A DNA stretch of 64,000 nt, from positions 116,280 through 180,279 of the forward strand of contig NZ_MSDF01000062.1 in assembly GCF_002022275.1 (NCBI RefSeq), read 5' to 3'. The notes beneath the pieces are model-generated. The model was not told the origin of the DNA, made no database searches, and worked only from the letters and a program-made list of their open reading frames with translations. Shown here one piece after another: positions 17,026 through 25,719 of the stretch. Each line of letters opens with the position of its first letter. Position 1 is the first letter of the stretch. Made by a program: the position numbers and the translations under genes. The DNA is from Pseudomonas fluorescens (GTDB lineage Bacteria > Pseudomonadota > Gammaproteobacteria > Pseudomonadales > Pseudomonadaceae).

Positions 17026-17901
17026 ATGACGGCAGAATTGATCGTTGACGCCCGCAATGCCGTGGGCGAATGCCCGGTGTGGGTGCCCGAGGAAAACGCG
17101 CTGTACTGGGTGGACATTCCCAACGGCGGCCTGCAACGCTGGAGCGCCGCCACCGGGCATATCGCCGCCTGGAAAGCTCCGCAGATGCTCGCCTGCATTG
17201 CCCGCACCGACGCGGGCAACTGGGTCGCGGGCATGGAAACGGGGTTTTTCCAGCTTACCCCGCACAATGACGGCAGCCTCGACACCACGCCGTTGGCCGG
17301 CGTCGAGCACCCCCGTACGGACATGCGCTTGAACGATGGTCGCTGCGATCGCCAGGGCCGTTTCTGGGCCGGCAGCATGGTTTTGAACATGGGCCTGAAC
17401 GCGGCCGAGGGCACGCTTTACCGCTACGCCTCAGGGTCGGCGCCCCACGCGGCACTCGGCGGGTTTATCACCCTCAACGGCCTGGCCTTCAGCCCCGACG
17501 GGCGCACGATGTATGCCTCGGATTCGCACCCTTTGGTGCAGCAGATCTGGGCCTTCGACTACGACATCGACACCGGCACGCCGACCAATCGCCGCGTATT
17601 TGTAGACATGCACCACTTCCTCGGCCGCCCCGACGGCGCGGCGGTGGACGCCGACGGCTGCTACTGGATCTGCGCCAACGACGCTGGCTTGATTCACCGC
17701 TTTACCCCCGACGGACGCCTCGACCGCTCCCTCACCGTCCCGGTGAAAAAACCCACCATGTGCGCCTTCGGCGGCAGCCGCCTGGACACGCTGTTCGTCA
17801 CCTCGATTCGCGACGACAACAGTGAACAGTCGCTGTCCGGCGGCGTATTCGCCCTCAACCCCGGCGTACAAGGACTGGCCGAACCCCGCTTCACGCTCTA
17901 A
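17026..17901 (+). CDS. SMP-30/gluconolactonase-family sugar lactonase
   Basis: 291-residue six-bladed beta-propeller hydrolase. Family metal-binding residues appear in GECPVW (Glu near the N-terminus), RLNDGRCDRQGRFW (Asn/Asp), TLNGLAFSPDGRTMYASDS and RPDGAAVDADG. It most likely opens the galactaro- or glucarolactone made by Udh. The start was set at ATG 17026 (MTAELIVDARN) because AAGGA at 17011-17015 is well spaced from it; the in-frame GTG 6 bp upstream is the alternative. Same operon as udh and the TRAP genes. Confidence 0.9.
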   Translation: MTAELIVDARNAVGECPVWVPEENALYWVDIPNGGLQRWSAATGHIAAWKAPQMLACIARTDAGNWVAGMETGFFQLTPHNDGSLDTTPLAGVEHPRTDMRLNDGRCDRQGRFWAGSMVLNMGLNAAEGTLYRYASGSAPHAALGGFITLNGLAFSPDGRTMYASDSHPLVQQIWAFDYDIDTGTPTNRRVFVDMHHFLGRPDGAAVDADGCYWICANDAGLIHRFTPDGRLDRSLTVPVKKPTMCAFGGSRLDTLFVTSIRDDNSEQSLSGGVFALNPGVQGLAEPRFTL

Positions 17902-17954
17902 AGCTGCATCGCTGTGCCTTGAATACAACAATAAAAAGACAGGAGAGACCCCCC

Positions 17955-18917
17955 ATGGACTTCAAACGCACCTTGCTGGCCGCTGCATTTTTCACCCTCT
18001 GCGGCGCCGCTCACGCGCTGGAAATCAAATTCGCCGACATCCACCCCGCCGGCTACCCCACCGTCGTCGCTGAAGAAAACATGGGCAAAGCCCTGACCAA
18101 GGAAAGCAATGGCGAGCTGACCTTCAAGTACTTTCCGGGCGGTGTGCTCGGGTCGGAAAAAGAAGTAGTCGAACAAGCCCAGGTCGGCGCGATCCAGATG
18201 ACCCGCGTCAGCCTCGGCATCGTCGGGCCCGTGGTGCCGGATGTGAACGTGTTCAACTTGCCCTTCGTGTTCCGTGACCAGGCGCACATGCGCAAAGTCA
18301 TCGACGGCGAAATCGGCGACGAGATCCTCGCGAAAATCACCGACTCCGAGTTCGGCCTGGTAGCGCTGGGCTGGATGGATGGCGGCACGCGCAACCTCTA
18401 CACCAAAAAACCGGTGCGCAAGATCGAAGACCTCAAGGGCATGAAGATTCGCGTGCAAGGCAACCCGCTGTTCATTGAAGCCTTCAATGAAATGGGCGCC
18501 AACGGCATCGCGATGGACACCGGCGAGATCTTCAGCGCCCTGCAGACCGGTGTGATCGACGGCGCGGAAAACAACCCGCCGACCCTGCTCGAACACAACC
18601 ACTTCCAGAACGCCAAGTTCTACACCCTCACCGAACACCTGATTCTGCCCGAGCCCATCGTGATGTCGAAAATCACCTGGAACAAGCTCACCCCTGCGCA
18701 GCAAGTCATGGTGAAAAACGCCGCCAAGGCCGCCCAGGCGGACGAGCGCGTGCTGTGGGACGCCAAGTCGGCAAGCAGTGAAACCAAGCTCAAGGCCGCC
18801 GGCGTCGAGTTCATCACCGTCGACAAAAAACCCTTCTATGACGCGACGGCGCCCGTTCGCGCGAAATACGGTGCGGCCTACGCCGACATCATCAAGCGCA
18901 TCGACGCCGTCGAGTAA
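17955..18917 (+). CDS. TRAP transporter solute-binding protein (DctP family)
   Basis: 320-residue periplasmic binding protein with a signal peptide ending in CGAAHA-LEIKF. DctP motifs include KYFPGGVLGSEKEVVEQ, the substrate-carboxylate Arg region KIRVQGNPLFIEAFNEMG, and ALQTGVIDGAENNP. It captures an organic acid, here probably a hexuronate or aldarate, for the DctQM permease that follows. The ATG at 17955 was chosen over an in-frame start at 17919 because AGGAGA precedes it and the signal peptide begins there. Confidence 0.93.
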   Translation: MDFKRTLLAAAFFTLCGAAHALEIKFADIHPAGYPTVVAEENMGKALTKESNGELTFKYFPGGVLGSEKEVVEQAQVGAIQMTRVSLGIVGPVVPDVNVFNLPFVFRDQAHMRKVIDGEIGDEILAKITDSEFGLVALGWMDGGTRNLYTKKPVRKIEDLKGMKIRVQGNPLFIEAFNEMGANGIAMDTGEIFSALQTGVIDGAENNPPTLLEHNHFQNAKFYTLTEHLILPEPIVMSKITWNKLTPAQQVMVKNAAKAAQADERVLWDAKSASSETKLKAAGVEFITVDKKPFYDATAPVRAKYGAAYADIIKRIDAVE

Positions 18918-18972
18918 TCACCCTCTCTTTTAGCTAGGCCCGGCGCGGTCGGCATCGACGCGCCCGGTTACG

Positions 18973-19509
18973 GTGAACGCCATGAAGAATTTAGTGCTGC
19001 GCATCAACGACCGCATTTACATGACCTGCATCTGGGTCGCCGGCCTCTCGGTTTTGGGAGTCGCGCTGATCATCCCCTGGGGCATCTTCGCCCGCTACAT
19101 CCTCGGCACCGGCTCAAGCTGGCCGGAGCCCACCGCCATTCTGTTGATGCTGGTGTTTACCTTTATCGGCGCAGCGGCCAGTTACCGCGCCGGGGCGCAC
19201 ATGTCGGTGGCGATGATCACCGACCGCCTGCCCGCCCAACAGCGGCGTCTAGTCGGCATTTTTTCCCAACTGCTGATGGCGACCATTTGCCTGTTCATGA
19301 CGATCTGGGGCAGCAAGCTGTGCCTGTCCACCTGGAACCAGTTCATGAGCGCCATCCCCACCCTGCGCGTGGGCATCACCTATATGCCGATCCCGATTGG
19401 CGGGCTGCTGACGCTGATCTTTGTGCTGGAAAAACTCCTGCTGGGTGACCAGAGCAACCGGCGCGTGGTGCGCTTCGACCTGGTAGAAGAAAGCGAAGGG
19501 GCTGCCTGA
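18973..19509 (+). CDS. TRAP transporter small permease (DctQ family)
   Basis: 178-residue inner-membrane protein with four predicted hydrophobic segments, the usual DctQ layout, including the conserved Trp/Glu/Pro region SSWPEPTAILLM. It partners the large permease that starts 2 bp after its stop. The start is GTG 18973 or ATG 18982; neither has a strong ribosome site. Confidence 0.92.
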   Translation: MNAMKNLVLRINDRIYMTCIWVAGLSVLGVALIIPWGIFARYILGTGSSWPEPTAILLMLVFTFIGAAASYRAGAHMSVAMITDRLPAQQRRLVGIFSQLLMATICLFMTIWGSKLCLSTWNQFMSAIPTLRVGITYMPIPIGGLLTLIFVLEKLLLGDQSNRRVVRFDLVEESEGAA

Positions 19510-19510
19510 T

Positions 19511-20791
19511 ATGGACGCATTGATTCTGTTGGGCAGCTTTATCGCCCTGATCCTGATCGGCATGCCGGTGGCCTACGCCCTCGGGTTGTCGGCGCTGATT
19601 GGCGCGTGGTGGATCGACATTCCGTTTCAGGCCCTGATGATTCAGGTAGCAGGCGGCGTGAACAAGTTTTCGCTGATGGCGATTCCGTTCTTCGTGCTGG
19701 CTGGCGCGATCATGGCCGAGGGCGGCATGTCGCGGCGGCTGGTGGCGTTTGCCGGGGTGCTGGTGGGCTTTGTGCGCGGCGGCTTGTCGTTGGTCAACAT
19801 CATGGCCTCGACGTTTTTCGGCGCAATTTCCGGCTCGTCGGTTGCGGACACCGCTTCGGTCGGCTCGGTGCTGATCCCGGAAATGGAACGCCGCGGCTAT
19901 CCCCGTGAATTCGCCACGGCGGTGACCATCAGCGGCTCGGTGCAGGCATTGTTGACGCCCCCCAGCCATAACTCGGTGCTCTACTCGCTGGCGGCCGGCG
20001 GCACGGTGTCCATCGCCTCGCTGTTCATGGCCGGCGTGGTCCCGGGCTTGCTGATGAGCGCGTGCCTGATGGTGCTGTGCCTGATCTTCGCGAAGAAACG
20101 CGACTACCCCAAGGGCGAAGTCATCCCGCTCAAGCAAGCGCTGAAAATCTGCGCCGACGCATTGTGGGGCCTGATGGCCATGGTGATCATCCTGGGCGGC
20201 ATTCTCTCGGGCATCTTCACCGCCACCGAGTCCGCCGCGATTGCCGTGCTGTGGGCGTTCTTCGTGACCATGTTCATCTACCGCGACTACAAATGGAGCG
20301 AGCTGCCCAAGCTGATGCACCGCACGGTGCGCACCATTTCCATCGTAATGATCCTGATCGCCTTCGCTGCCAGCTTCGGCTACATCATGACGCTGATGCA
20401 GATCCCGGCGAAGATCACCACGATGTTCCTCACCCTCTCGGACAACCGTTACGTGATTCTGATGTGCATCAACGCCATGCTGTTGTTGCTCGGCACGGTG
20501 ATGGACATGGCGCCGCTGATTTTGATCCTCACGCCGATTCTATTGCCGGTGGTGCTGGGCATCGGTGTAGACCCGGTGCACTTCGGCATGATCATGCTGG
20601 TGAACCTGGGGATTGGCCTGATCACCCCGCCGGTGGGCGCGGTGCTGTTTGTGGGCGCGGCGGTGGGCAAGGTCAGCATCGAGAAAACCGTGAAGGCGCT
20701 GCTGCCGTTTTATGGGGTGTTGTTTCTGGTGCTGATGGCGGTGACCTACATTCCTGCGCTGTCGCTGTGGCTGCCGGGTGTGGTGTTGTAA
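19511..20791 (+). CDS. TRAP transporter large permease (DctM family)
   Basis: 426-residue membrane protein with about twelve hydrophobic segments, the Na+-coupled transport subunit. Typical DctM stretches are GMPVAYALGLSALIG, MASTFFGAISGSSVADTASVG, TPPSHNSVLYSLAAGG and NLGIGLITPPVGAVLFVGAAV. The ribosome site AAGGGG overlaps the end of the DctQ gene. It closes the udh-lactonase-TRAP operon and is followed by a REPIN. Confidence 0.95.
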   Translation: MDALILLGSFIALILIGMPVAYALGLSALIGAWWIDIPFQALMIQVAGGVNKFSLMAIPFFVLAGAIMAEGGMSRRLVAFAGVLVGFVRGGLSLVNIMASTFFGAISGSSVADTASVGSVLIPEMERRGYPREFATAVTISGSVQALLTPPSHNSVLYSLAAGGTVSIASLFMAGVVPGLLMSACLMVLCLIFAKKRDYPKGEVIPLKQALKICADALWGLMAMVIILGGILSGIFTATESAAIAVLWAFFVTMFIYRDYKWSELPKLMHRTVRTISIVMILIAFAASFGYIMTLMQIPAKITTMFLTLSDNRYVILMCINAMLLLLGTVMDMAPLILILTPILLPVVLGIGVDPVHFGMIMLVNLGIGLITPPVGAVLFVGAAVGKVSIEKTVKALLPFYGVLFLVLMAVTYIPALSLWLPGVVL

Positions 20792-20821
20792 TCACCATTA
20801 TCAAGAACAAATGAGATCAAC

Positions 20822-20910
20822 TGTGGGAGCTGGCTTGCCTGCGATAGCGGTGTATCAGCCACTGGTGCATCAACTGATAGATTGCTATCGCAGGCAAGCC
20901 AGCTCCCACA
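20822..20910. repeat. REPIN, canonical
   Basis: Inward-facing arms TGTGGGAGCTGGCTTGCCTGCGAT and complement, loop about 41 nt, 31 bp after the DctM stop. It may attenuate read-through into the epimerase gene. Confidence 0.9.
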
Positions 20911-20951
20911 TTGAACCTCTGTGTTTGTTCTATTGCATACGGCAGGACACC

Positions 20952-21857
20952 ATGCCTTCTGACTTCATCGAACTCAATGATCAACTCACCCGCCTCACCC
21001 TGGCGCCAGCCACGGGCGGCAGCATCGTCAACTGGACGGTCATCGCCACCGGCCAGCCGCTGTTACGCCATAGCGATGAACAGGCCGTGAACACCGGTTT
21101 GCCGGGCAAGCTCGGCTGTTATCCGCTGGCGCCGTGGTCCAACCGGGTTGCCGAAGGCGGGTTTGACAACCCTGACGGTTGGCTACCATTGACACCCAAT
21201 AGCCTTACGGACCCGCTGCCCATTCATGGTTCGGCGTGGCAGCAGGTATGGCAGGTGGTCAGCCATTCAGCCGATGAAGTGCTGCTGGCGGTTGAGTGTG
21301 ATACGCCGTTCGCCTATCGCGCCGAGCAGCGCTTCAAGTTGAGTGACGGGGCGTTGAGCATCACCCTGCGCGTGACACATCTGGCAGAAAAAGCTGCATG
21401 GCACGGGTTAGGGTTACACCCGTATTTGCCGCGCCGGCCGGGTACCCGATTGCAGGCGAAGGCCTCGCAGGTGTGGCTGAGTGATGCCTCGAAGCTGCCC
21501 ACCGGCCTGGCGCCGATACCGGCGGACTGGGACTTCCAACAGCTCAAAAGCCTGCCGGACAGGCTGGTGGACAATGGCTTTTGCGCGTGGGACGGGCATT
21601 GCCGGATTGAACAGCCGGAGCTGGGGTATGCGCTGGAATGCCAGGCCAGCGGCGCGGATTACTTCCTGCTGTTCTGCCCGCCCGAGTTCGAGTTCTTTTG
21701 CATCGAGCCGGTGAGTCATCCGGTGAATGCCCACCATTTGCCAGGGCGCCCAGGGCTGAAGCTGTTAGAACAAGGCCAGTCGACCCAGCTGGAATTCAGC
21801 CTGAAATACAGTCCAACTGTGGGAGCTGGCTTGCCTGCGATGGCGATGCACCATTAA
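20952..21857 (+). CDS. Aldose 1-epimerase-like protein with REP-encoded C-terminus
   Basis: 301-residue galactose-mutarotase-fold protein that would interconvert sugar anomers. Family features are LGCYPLAPWSNRVAEGGF (substrate Asn-Arg), PIHGSAW (His), GLGLHPYLPR (catalytic His) and a Glu near FEFFCIEPVSHPVNA. The frame stays open back to 20778, but that part is REPIN sequence; the ATG at 20952 follows GGCAGGA. The last residues, TVGAGLPAMAMHH, are encoded by the left arm of the next REPIN, so the natural C-terminus has been extended or replaced. It probably belongs functionally with the hexuronate cluster. Confidence 0.88.
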   Translation: MPSDFIELNDQLTRLTLAPATGGSIVNWTVIATGQPLLRHSDEQAVNTGLPGKLGCYPLAPWSNRVAEGGFDNPDGWLPLTPNSLTDPLPIHGSAWQQVWQVVSHSADEVLLAVECDTPFAYRAEQRFKLSDGALSITLRVTHLAEKAAWHGLGLHPYLPRRPGTRLQAKASQVWLSDASKLPTGLAPIPADWDFQQLKSLPDRLVDNGFCAWDGHCRIEQPELGYALECQASGADYFLLFCPPEFEFFCIEPVSHPVNAHHLPGRPGLKLLEQGQSTQLEFSLKYSPTVGAGLPAMAMHH

Positions 21858-21906
21858 AAGATGCATCAACTGACCGGCCGCTATCGCAGGCAAGCCAGCT
21901 CCCACA
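21818..21906. repeat. REPIN overlapping the 3' end of the epimerase-like gene
   Basis: Canonical inward arms. The first about 40 bp are coding for the epimerase-like protein, whose stop lies inside the REPIN loop. It sits between convergent genes. Confidence 0.9.
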
Positions 21907-21921
21907 ATTGACCGAGTCTAT

Positions 21922-23064
21922 TCAGGGCGGGCTGTTTTTAAGGCGCCCCGCCGTGTCGATACTCACCACCACCGACAACCCCGGCCGCAGGCGATCGCTC
22001 TCGGCCTGATCCGGGTCCACCGTGATCCTCACCGGCACACGCTGGGCGATCTTCACGAAGTTGCCGGTGGCATTGTCCGCCTGCAACAGGCTGAACTCCG
22101 ACCCGGTCGCCGGGGAGATATGCTGCACCGTGCCGTGAAACTTGCGGTGGTTTAGCGCATCCACGGTGAAGGTCACCGGCTGGCCGACCTGCACATTGTC
22201 CATCTGGGTTTCTTTCATGTTCGCGATCACCCATAGCTGGTGCGGCACCAGCGCCATCAACTGCGCGCCGGAATTGACGTAGGCGCCCAGGCGCACGCCA
22301 ATCTGCCCCAGCTGGCCGTCACGCGGCGCGGTGATGCGGGTGTTGGACAGGTCAATCCGCGCCAGCTCAACGGCCGCATCGGCGCTTGCGACGGAGGCTT
22401 CCAGCGAACCGCGATTGACGATCACCGTCTGCAAGTCCTGCCGCGCAATTTCCAGGCTGGCCTGGGCCTGCGCCACTGCCGCGATGGTCTGCGCATTCGC
22501 GGCGCGGGTCACGTCCAGCTCGCGTTTGGACACTGAGCCGTCGCTGATCAGTTCTTCGTTGCGGCGCAAGTCGGCGGTGCTCTTGCGTGCCTGAGCCTCG
22601 CTGTCCGCCAACGCCGCCTGGCGCAATTTGATCGTGGCCTCGGCACTGTTGCGTTGCTGCACCACATTGGCCAACCCGGCCTTCTGCACGGCCAGTTGCG
22701 CCAGCGCCTGGTCGAGGCGCTGCTTGTAAATGCGGTCGTCCAGGCGCACCAGCAAATCGCCGGCCTTTACGTACTGGAAGTCCTGCACCGGCACTTCAAA
22801 CACATAACCGCTGAGCTGCGGGCCGATAATCGTCACCTGCCCGCGTACCAAGGCGTTTTCGGTGGTTTCCACCGCACTGCTGAACGGTGGCAATTGCCAG
22901 GCATACAACACGATCAGCACGCCGACGATGGCAATCGCGGCAAAGCCCAGCGAGGAGATAATGCGCACCCGCAACGAGCGTGGCTCAGTCACGGTTGACC
23001 CTGCGGGTGTTGTGCCTTCAGGGGTGGAGGCAACGGCATTGGTGGTGGTGGTCGTTTCAGTCAT
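21922..23064 (-). CDS. HlyD/EmrA-family secretion adaptor
   Basis: 380-residue periplasmic adaptor with one N-terminal transmembrane segment (FAAIAIVGVLIVLYAW), a biotinyl-lipoyl-like half-motif GQVTIIGPQLSGYVFEVPVQ, a coiled-coil hairpin, then TRITAPRDGQLGQIGVRLGAYV. EmrA-type adaptors pair with a 14-segment MFS pump, and that gene lies just upstream. The ATG at 23064 was chosen because it overlaps the MFS stop as ATGA; the longer in-frame start at 23124 would overlap the MFS gene by about 60 bp. No outer-membrane channel follows. Confidence 0.9.
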   Translation of the reverse strand: MTETTTTTNAVASTPEGTTPAGSTVTEPRSLRVRIISSLGFAAIAIVGVLIVLYAWQLPPFSSAVETTENALVRGQVTIIGPQLSGYVFEVPVQDFQYVKAGDLLVRLDDRIYKQRLDQALAQLAVQKAGLANVVQQRNSAEATIKLRQAALADSEAQARKSTADLRRNEELISDGSVSKRELDVTRAANAQTIAAVAQAQASLEIARQDLQTVIVNRGSLEASVASADAAVELARIDLSNTRITAPRDGQLGQIGVRLGAYVNSGAQLMALVPHQLWVIANMKETQMDNVQVGQPVTFTVDALNHRKFHGTVQHISPATGSEFSLLQADNATGNFVKIAQRVPVRITVDPDQAESDRLRPGLSVVVSIDTAGRLKNSPP

Positions 23065-24707
23065 TGAGTTACGCCGCTGGGTTGAACGGGAGGGGCTGCT
23101 GCTTTGGTGGTGCTCATCAGCCACAGGCTGCGGATAAAGATCCAGATCATGGTCAGGATCGCGATGATCGCGATCAGCATGAAGACATCGTTGTAAGCCA
23201 TCACGTTCGCCTCACGGGTCGCCGCCGTGGCCAGGCTGCGGATGCCCATCAGGTTGCGCAACTCCGGGTCGGCAATGATGCCGCCGTAGGCCGAGCCGCC
23301 GCTCTGCACGCGCGCGGCCACACGCGGGTCGAGCAGGGTCAGGTGCTCGACGATCATGCTCGAATGGTATTTCTCGCGCACGATCTGAAAAGTGCCGAGC
23401 AAGGCCGCGCCGATCAGCCCGCCAAGGTTCTGGCAAATCCCGAACATCACCGAGAAACTCACCAGGTTGCGCGGGTTGGTCAGCACGTTTTTGGTGCCCA
23501 GCACCATGGTCGGCCCGAGGAAGAAAGTGCCGCCAAAGCCTAGCAGGAACTGGCTGATATACAGGTTTTGCGGGCGGGTCAGGTTGCTCGAAAAACTGTC
23601 CATCACCGAACCGGTCGCCATCAGTGCCAGAGAGATGATCAACGGCATCAGCAAATGCGCCGGGTTGATCGTCAGCGCACTGACCGCAAGCCCGGCAATC
23701 GCCCCGGCCAGCATCACCACGTACAGGGTGTGCATCTGCTGGTAACTCATGTTCAGCATCTGCATGAACCCCACGGCGCCGGTGGATTGCTCCGACAGCA
23801 CCATGCGAATCAACACCACCGCCAGCGCCAGCCGAATCATCACTCCGCTGCCGAGCCAGCGTGTCATCAGCATCGGGTTGGCGCGGTTATGTTCGATGGC
23901 CAGGCCGGCCATGATCAGCATCAGAGAACAGGCTGACGCCACACCGATCCACGGCGCTTCCAGCCACCAATCGATGCGCCCCAGGGACAGCACCGCGCAC
24001 AGCAATGCGACACCGGTGGCGAGAATGGCGAAGGTGAGAAAGTCGAGTTTTTCAAAGGTTTTGAAACGATCGCCCGGCGGCAGCTTGAGCATGAACACGC
24101 AGCCCAGACAGATCAGCGCCATGCCCAGTTCGAACAAGTACAGCCCGCGCCACTCGGCGATTTGCAGCAAGTCTTCGGAGAACAGCCGGGCCAAGGGTAA
24201 AGCAAGCTGCGCCGTGCCCAACCCCAGCACCAGCGCCTTCAAGCGCCACTTGGCGGGGAATGCCTGGATCATGTAATACAGGCCCAGCGAACTCAGCGCT
24301 GCACCGACCATGCCGTGGGCCGCGCGTACCGCAATCGCTGAGCTGAGGTCGTTGACGAATAAATGGCCGAAGGTCACCAGTGCATACAGCACCAGAAACA
24401 CCTCGGTAAACGCCCGCAGGCCGAACTGCTGGCGAAACTTCACCAGCAGCAGGTTCATGCAGACGTTGGTCATCACATAGGCGGCGGGCAGCCAGGCCAT
24501 TTCGGCGGTGGTCGCACCGAGTGCACCTTGCAAGTATTGCAGGTTGGCGATAACCAGCGCGTTGCCCAGGCCCCCGGTGATCGCCACCAGTACACCCACC
24601 AGCGCAAACAGCCAGCGCTTGGGCGTGGAATGCAGCGGCGTCGACGGCGAGCCGGGCAGGCTCGGTCGCTCGTGGGGCTGCCAGGTGTGGGGGGTGTATT
24701 TATCCAT
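23061..24707 (-). CDS. MFS drug-efflux transporter (DHA2/EmrB family)
   Basis: 548-residue inner-membrane transporter with about fourteen hydrophobic segments and a long polar N-terminus of about 30 residues. The first loop, GALGATTAEMAWLPAAYVMTN, is the standard DHA2 pattern, and the later FGGTFFLGPTMVLGTKNVL also fits. It forms an EmrAB-like pair with the overlapping adaptor gene (ATGA junction) and probably exports hydrophobic or amphipathic toxic compounds. It relies on a TolC-type channel encoded elsewhere. No regulator is adjacent. Confidence 0.92.
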   Translation of the reverse strand: MDKYTPHTWQPHERPSLPGSPSTPLHSTPKRWLFALVGVLVAITGGLGNALVIANLQYLQGALGATTAEMAWLPAAYVMTNVCMNLLLVKFRQQFGLRAFTEVFLVLYALVTFGHLFVNDLSSAIAVRAAHGMVGAALSSLGLYYMIQAFPAKWRLKALVLGLGTAQLALPLARLFSEDLLQIAEWRGLYLFELGMALICLGCVFMLKLPPGDRFKTFEKLDFLTFAILATGVALLCAVLSLGRIDWWLEAPWIGVASACSLMLIMAGLAIEHNRANPMLMTRWLGSGVMIRLALAVVLIRMVLSEQSTGAVGFMQMLNMSYQQMHTLYVVMLAGAIAGLAVSALTINPAHLLMPLIISLALMATGSVMDSFSSNLTRPQNLYISQFLLGFGGTFFLGPTMVLGTKNVLTNPRNLVSFSVMFGICQNLGGLIGAALLGTFQIVREKYHSSMIVEHLTLLDPRVAARVQSGGSAYGGIIADPELRNLMGIRSLATAATREANVMAYNDVFMLIAIIAILTMIWIFIRSLWLMSTTKAAAPPVQPSGVTQ

Positions 24708-24817
24708 TGCATGACCTTGGTGAGCCGACGTGCAAGGTCGGTGGAGCGCTTTCTACTGGGAGTAGTAAACCTGAGCGGCGTTCATATTGCCAAGTCTAAG
24801 GCGGCCACGGTGAAAAG

Positions 24818-24888
24818 TGTGGGAGCTGGCTTGCCTGCGATGGCGGTGGGTCAGTCACACCGCCATCGCAGGCAAGCCAGCTCCCACA
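24818..24888. repeat. REPIN, canonical, short loop
   Basis: Inward arms with a loop of about 23 nt, in the gap between the MFS gene and the TauE-like gene (both on the minus strand). Confidence 0.9.
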
Positions 24889-24912
24889 GTTGAACTGTAT
24901 TTCAAGTCAGGA

Positions 24913-25719
24913 TCAGAGCGCGGCCTTGATCAGCATGCCGGCAGCCACCACCACACACAGGCTGGCAAAGCCCACTTGCAGGGTTCGCGCCTTGATCACC
25001 GAACACAGCCTGCGCCCAACCAACATGCCGACAATGCTTGCGCCAATAAACACCCAGCCCATGGGCTCGATGCTGACGCCGGCATGAAACGCGCCGGCCA
25101 CGCCGATCAGCGAGATCAGGCTGATCACCATCAACGAGGTGGCGACGATGCCGCGCATCTGCACGTCGGTGAGCTGTTTGAACGCCGGCACGATCAGAAA
25201 GCCGCCACCCACACCCAGCAAGCCCGACACTGCACCCGTAATCGCGCCCAACGCAGCCAGGGTCGCGCTGCATTTGGCCGTCCAGGCCAGACGCCCGGTT
25301 TGCTGGTTGAGCATGCAATTTTTCTGGCCCCAGGACGCAGTGCCGTGATCACTCGGCCCGGCCTCCACCTTTTCGCGCTGCAACATGCGCCAAGCCACCA
25401 GCACCATCAAGGCGCTGAACAGGCCCATCAGCAGTTTCTCCTGCAATTGGTGGGCGAAATACACCCCCAGCGGCGAGAACAAGGCGCCGAGCAAGGCGAT
25501 CAGCAACGCCGCGCGATATCGCACCAGGCCATGGCGCAAACCGTCGATTGCCCCCACCGCCGCCGCCGCGCCCACCGCGAGCAAAGACACCGGCGCGGCC
25601 TGGGTCATGCTCAACCCCAGCCCCAGCACCAGCGCCGGCACCCCGAGGATGCCGCCGCCCGCGCCGGTCAGGCCCATGACCAGGCCCATCAATAATCCCA
25701 ACAGACTTGCCAGCAGCAT
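24913..25719 (-). CDS. TauE/SafE-family sulfite/sulfur-anion exporter
   Basis: 268-residue inner-membrane protein with about eight hydrophobic segments and the family start LLGLLMGLVMGLTGAGGGILGVPAL, repeated in inverted form as GAVSGLLGVGGGFLIVPAF. The family moves sulfite, sulfoacetate or related anions. Its ATG follows the stop codon of the sulfide:quinone oxidoreductase gene with no gap (TAA-ATG). It would remove sulfite or thiosulfate made by sulfide oxidation. Substrate is inferred from the operon. Confidence 0.9.
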   Translation of the reverse strand: MLLASLLGLLMGLVMGLTGAGGGILGVPALVLGLGLSMTQAAPVSLLAVGAAAAVGAIDGLRHGLVRYRAALLIALLGALFSPLGVYFAHQLQEKLLMGLFSALMVLVAWRMLQREKVEAGPSDHGTASWGQKNCMLNQQTGRLAWTAKCSATLAALGAITGAVSGLLGVGGGFLIVPAFKQLTDVQMRGIVATSLMVISLISLIGVAGAFHAGVSIEPMGWVFIGASIVGMLVGRRLCSVIKARTLQVGFASLCVVVAAGMLIKAAL

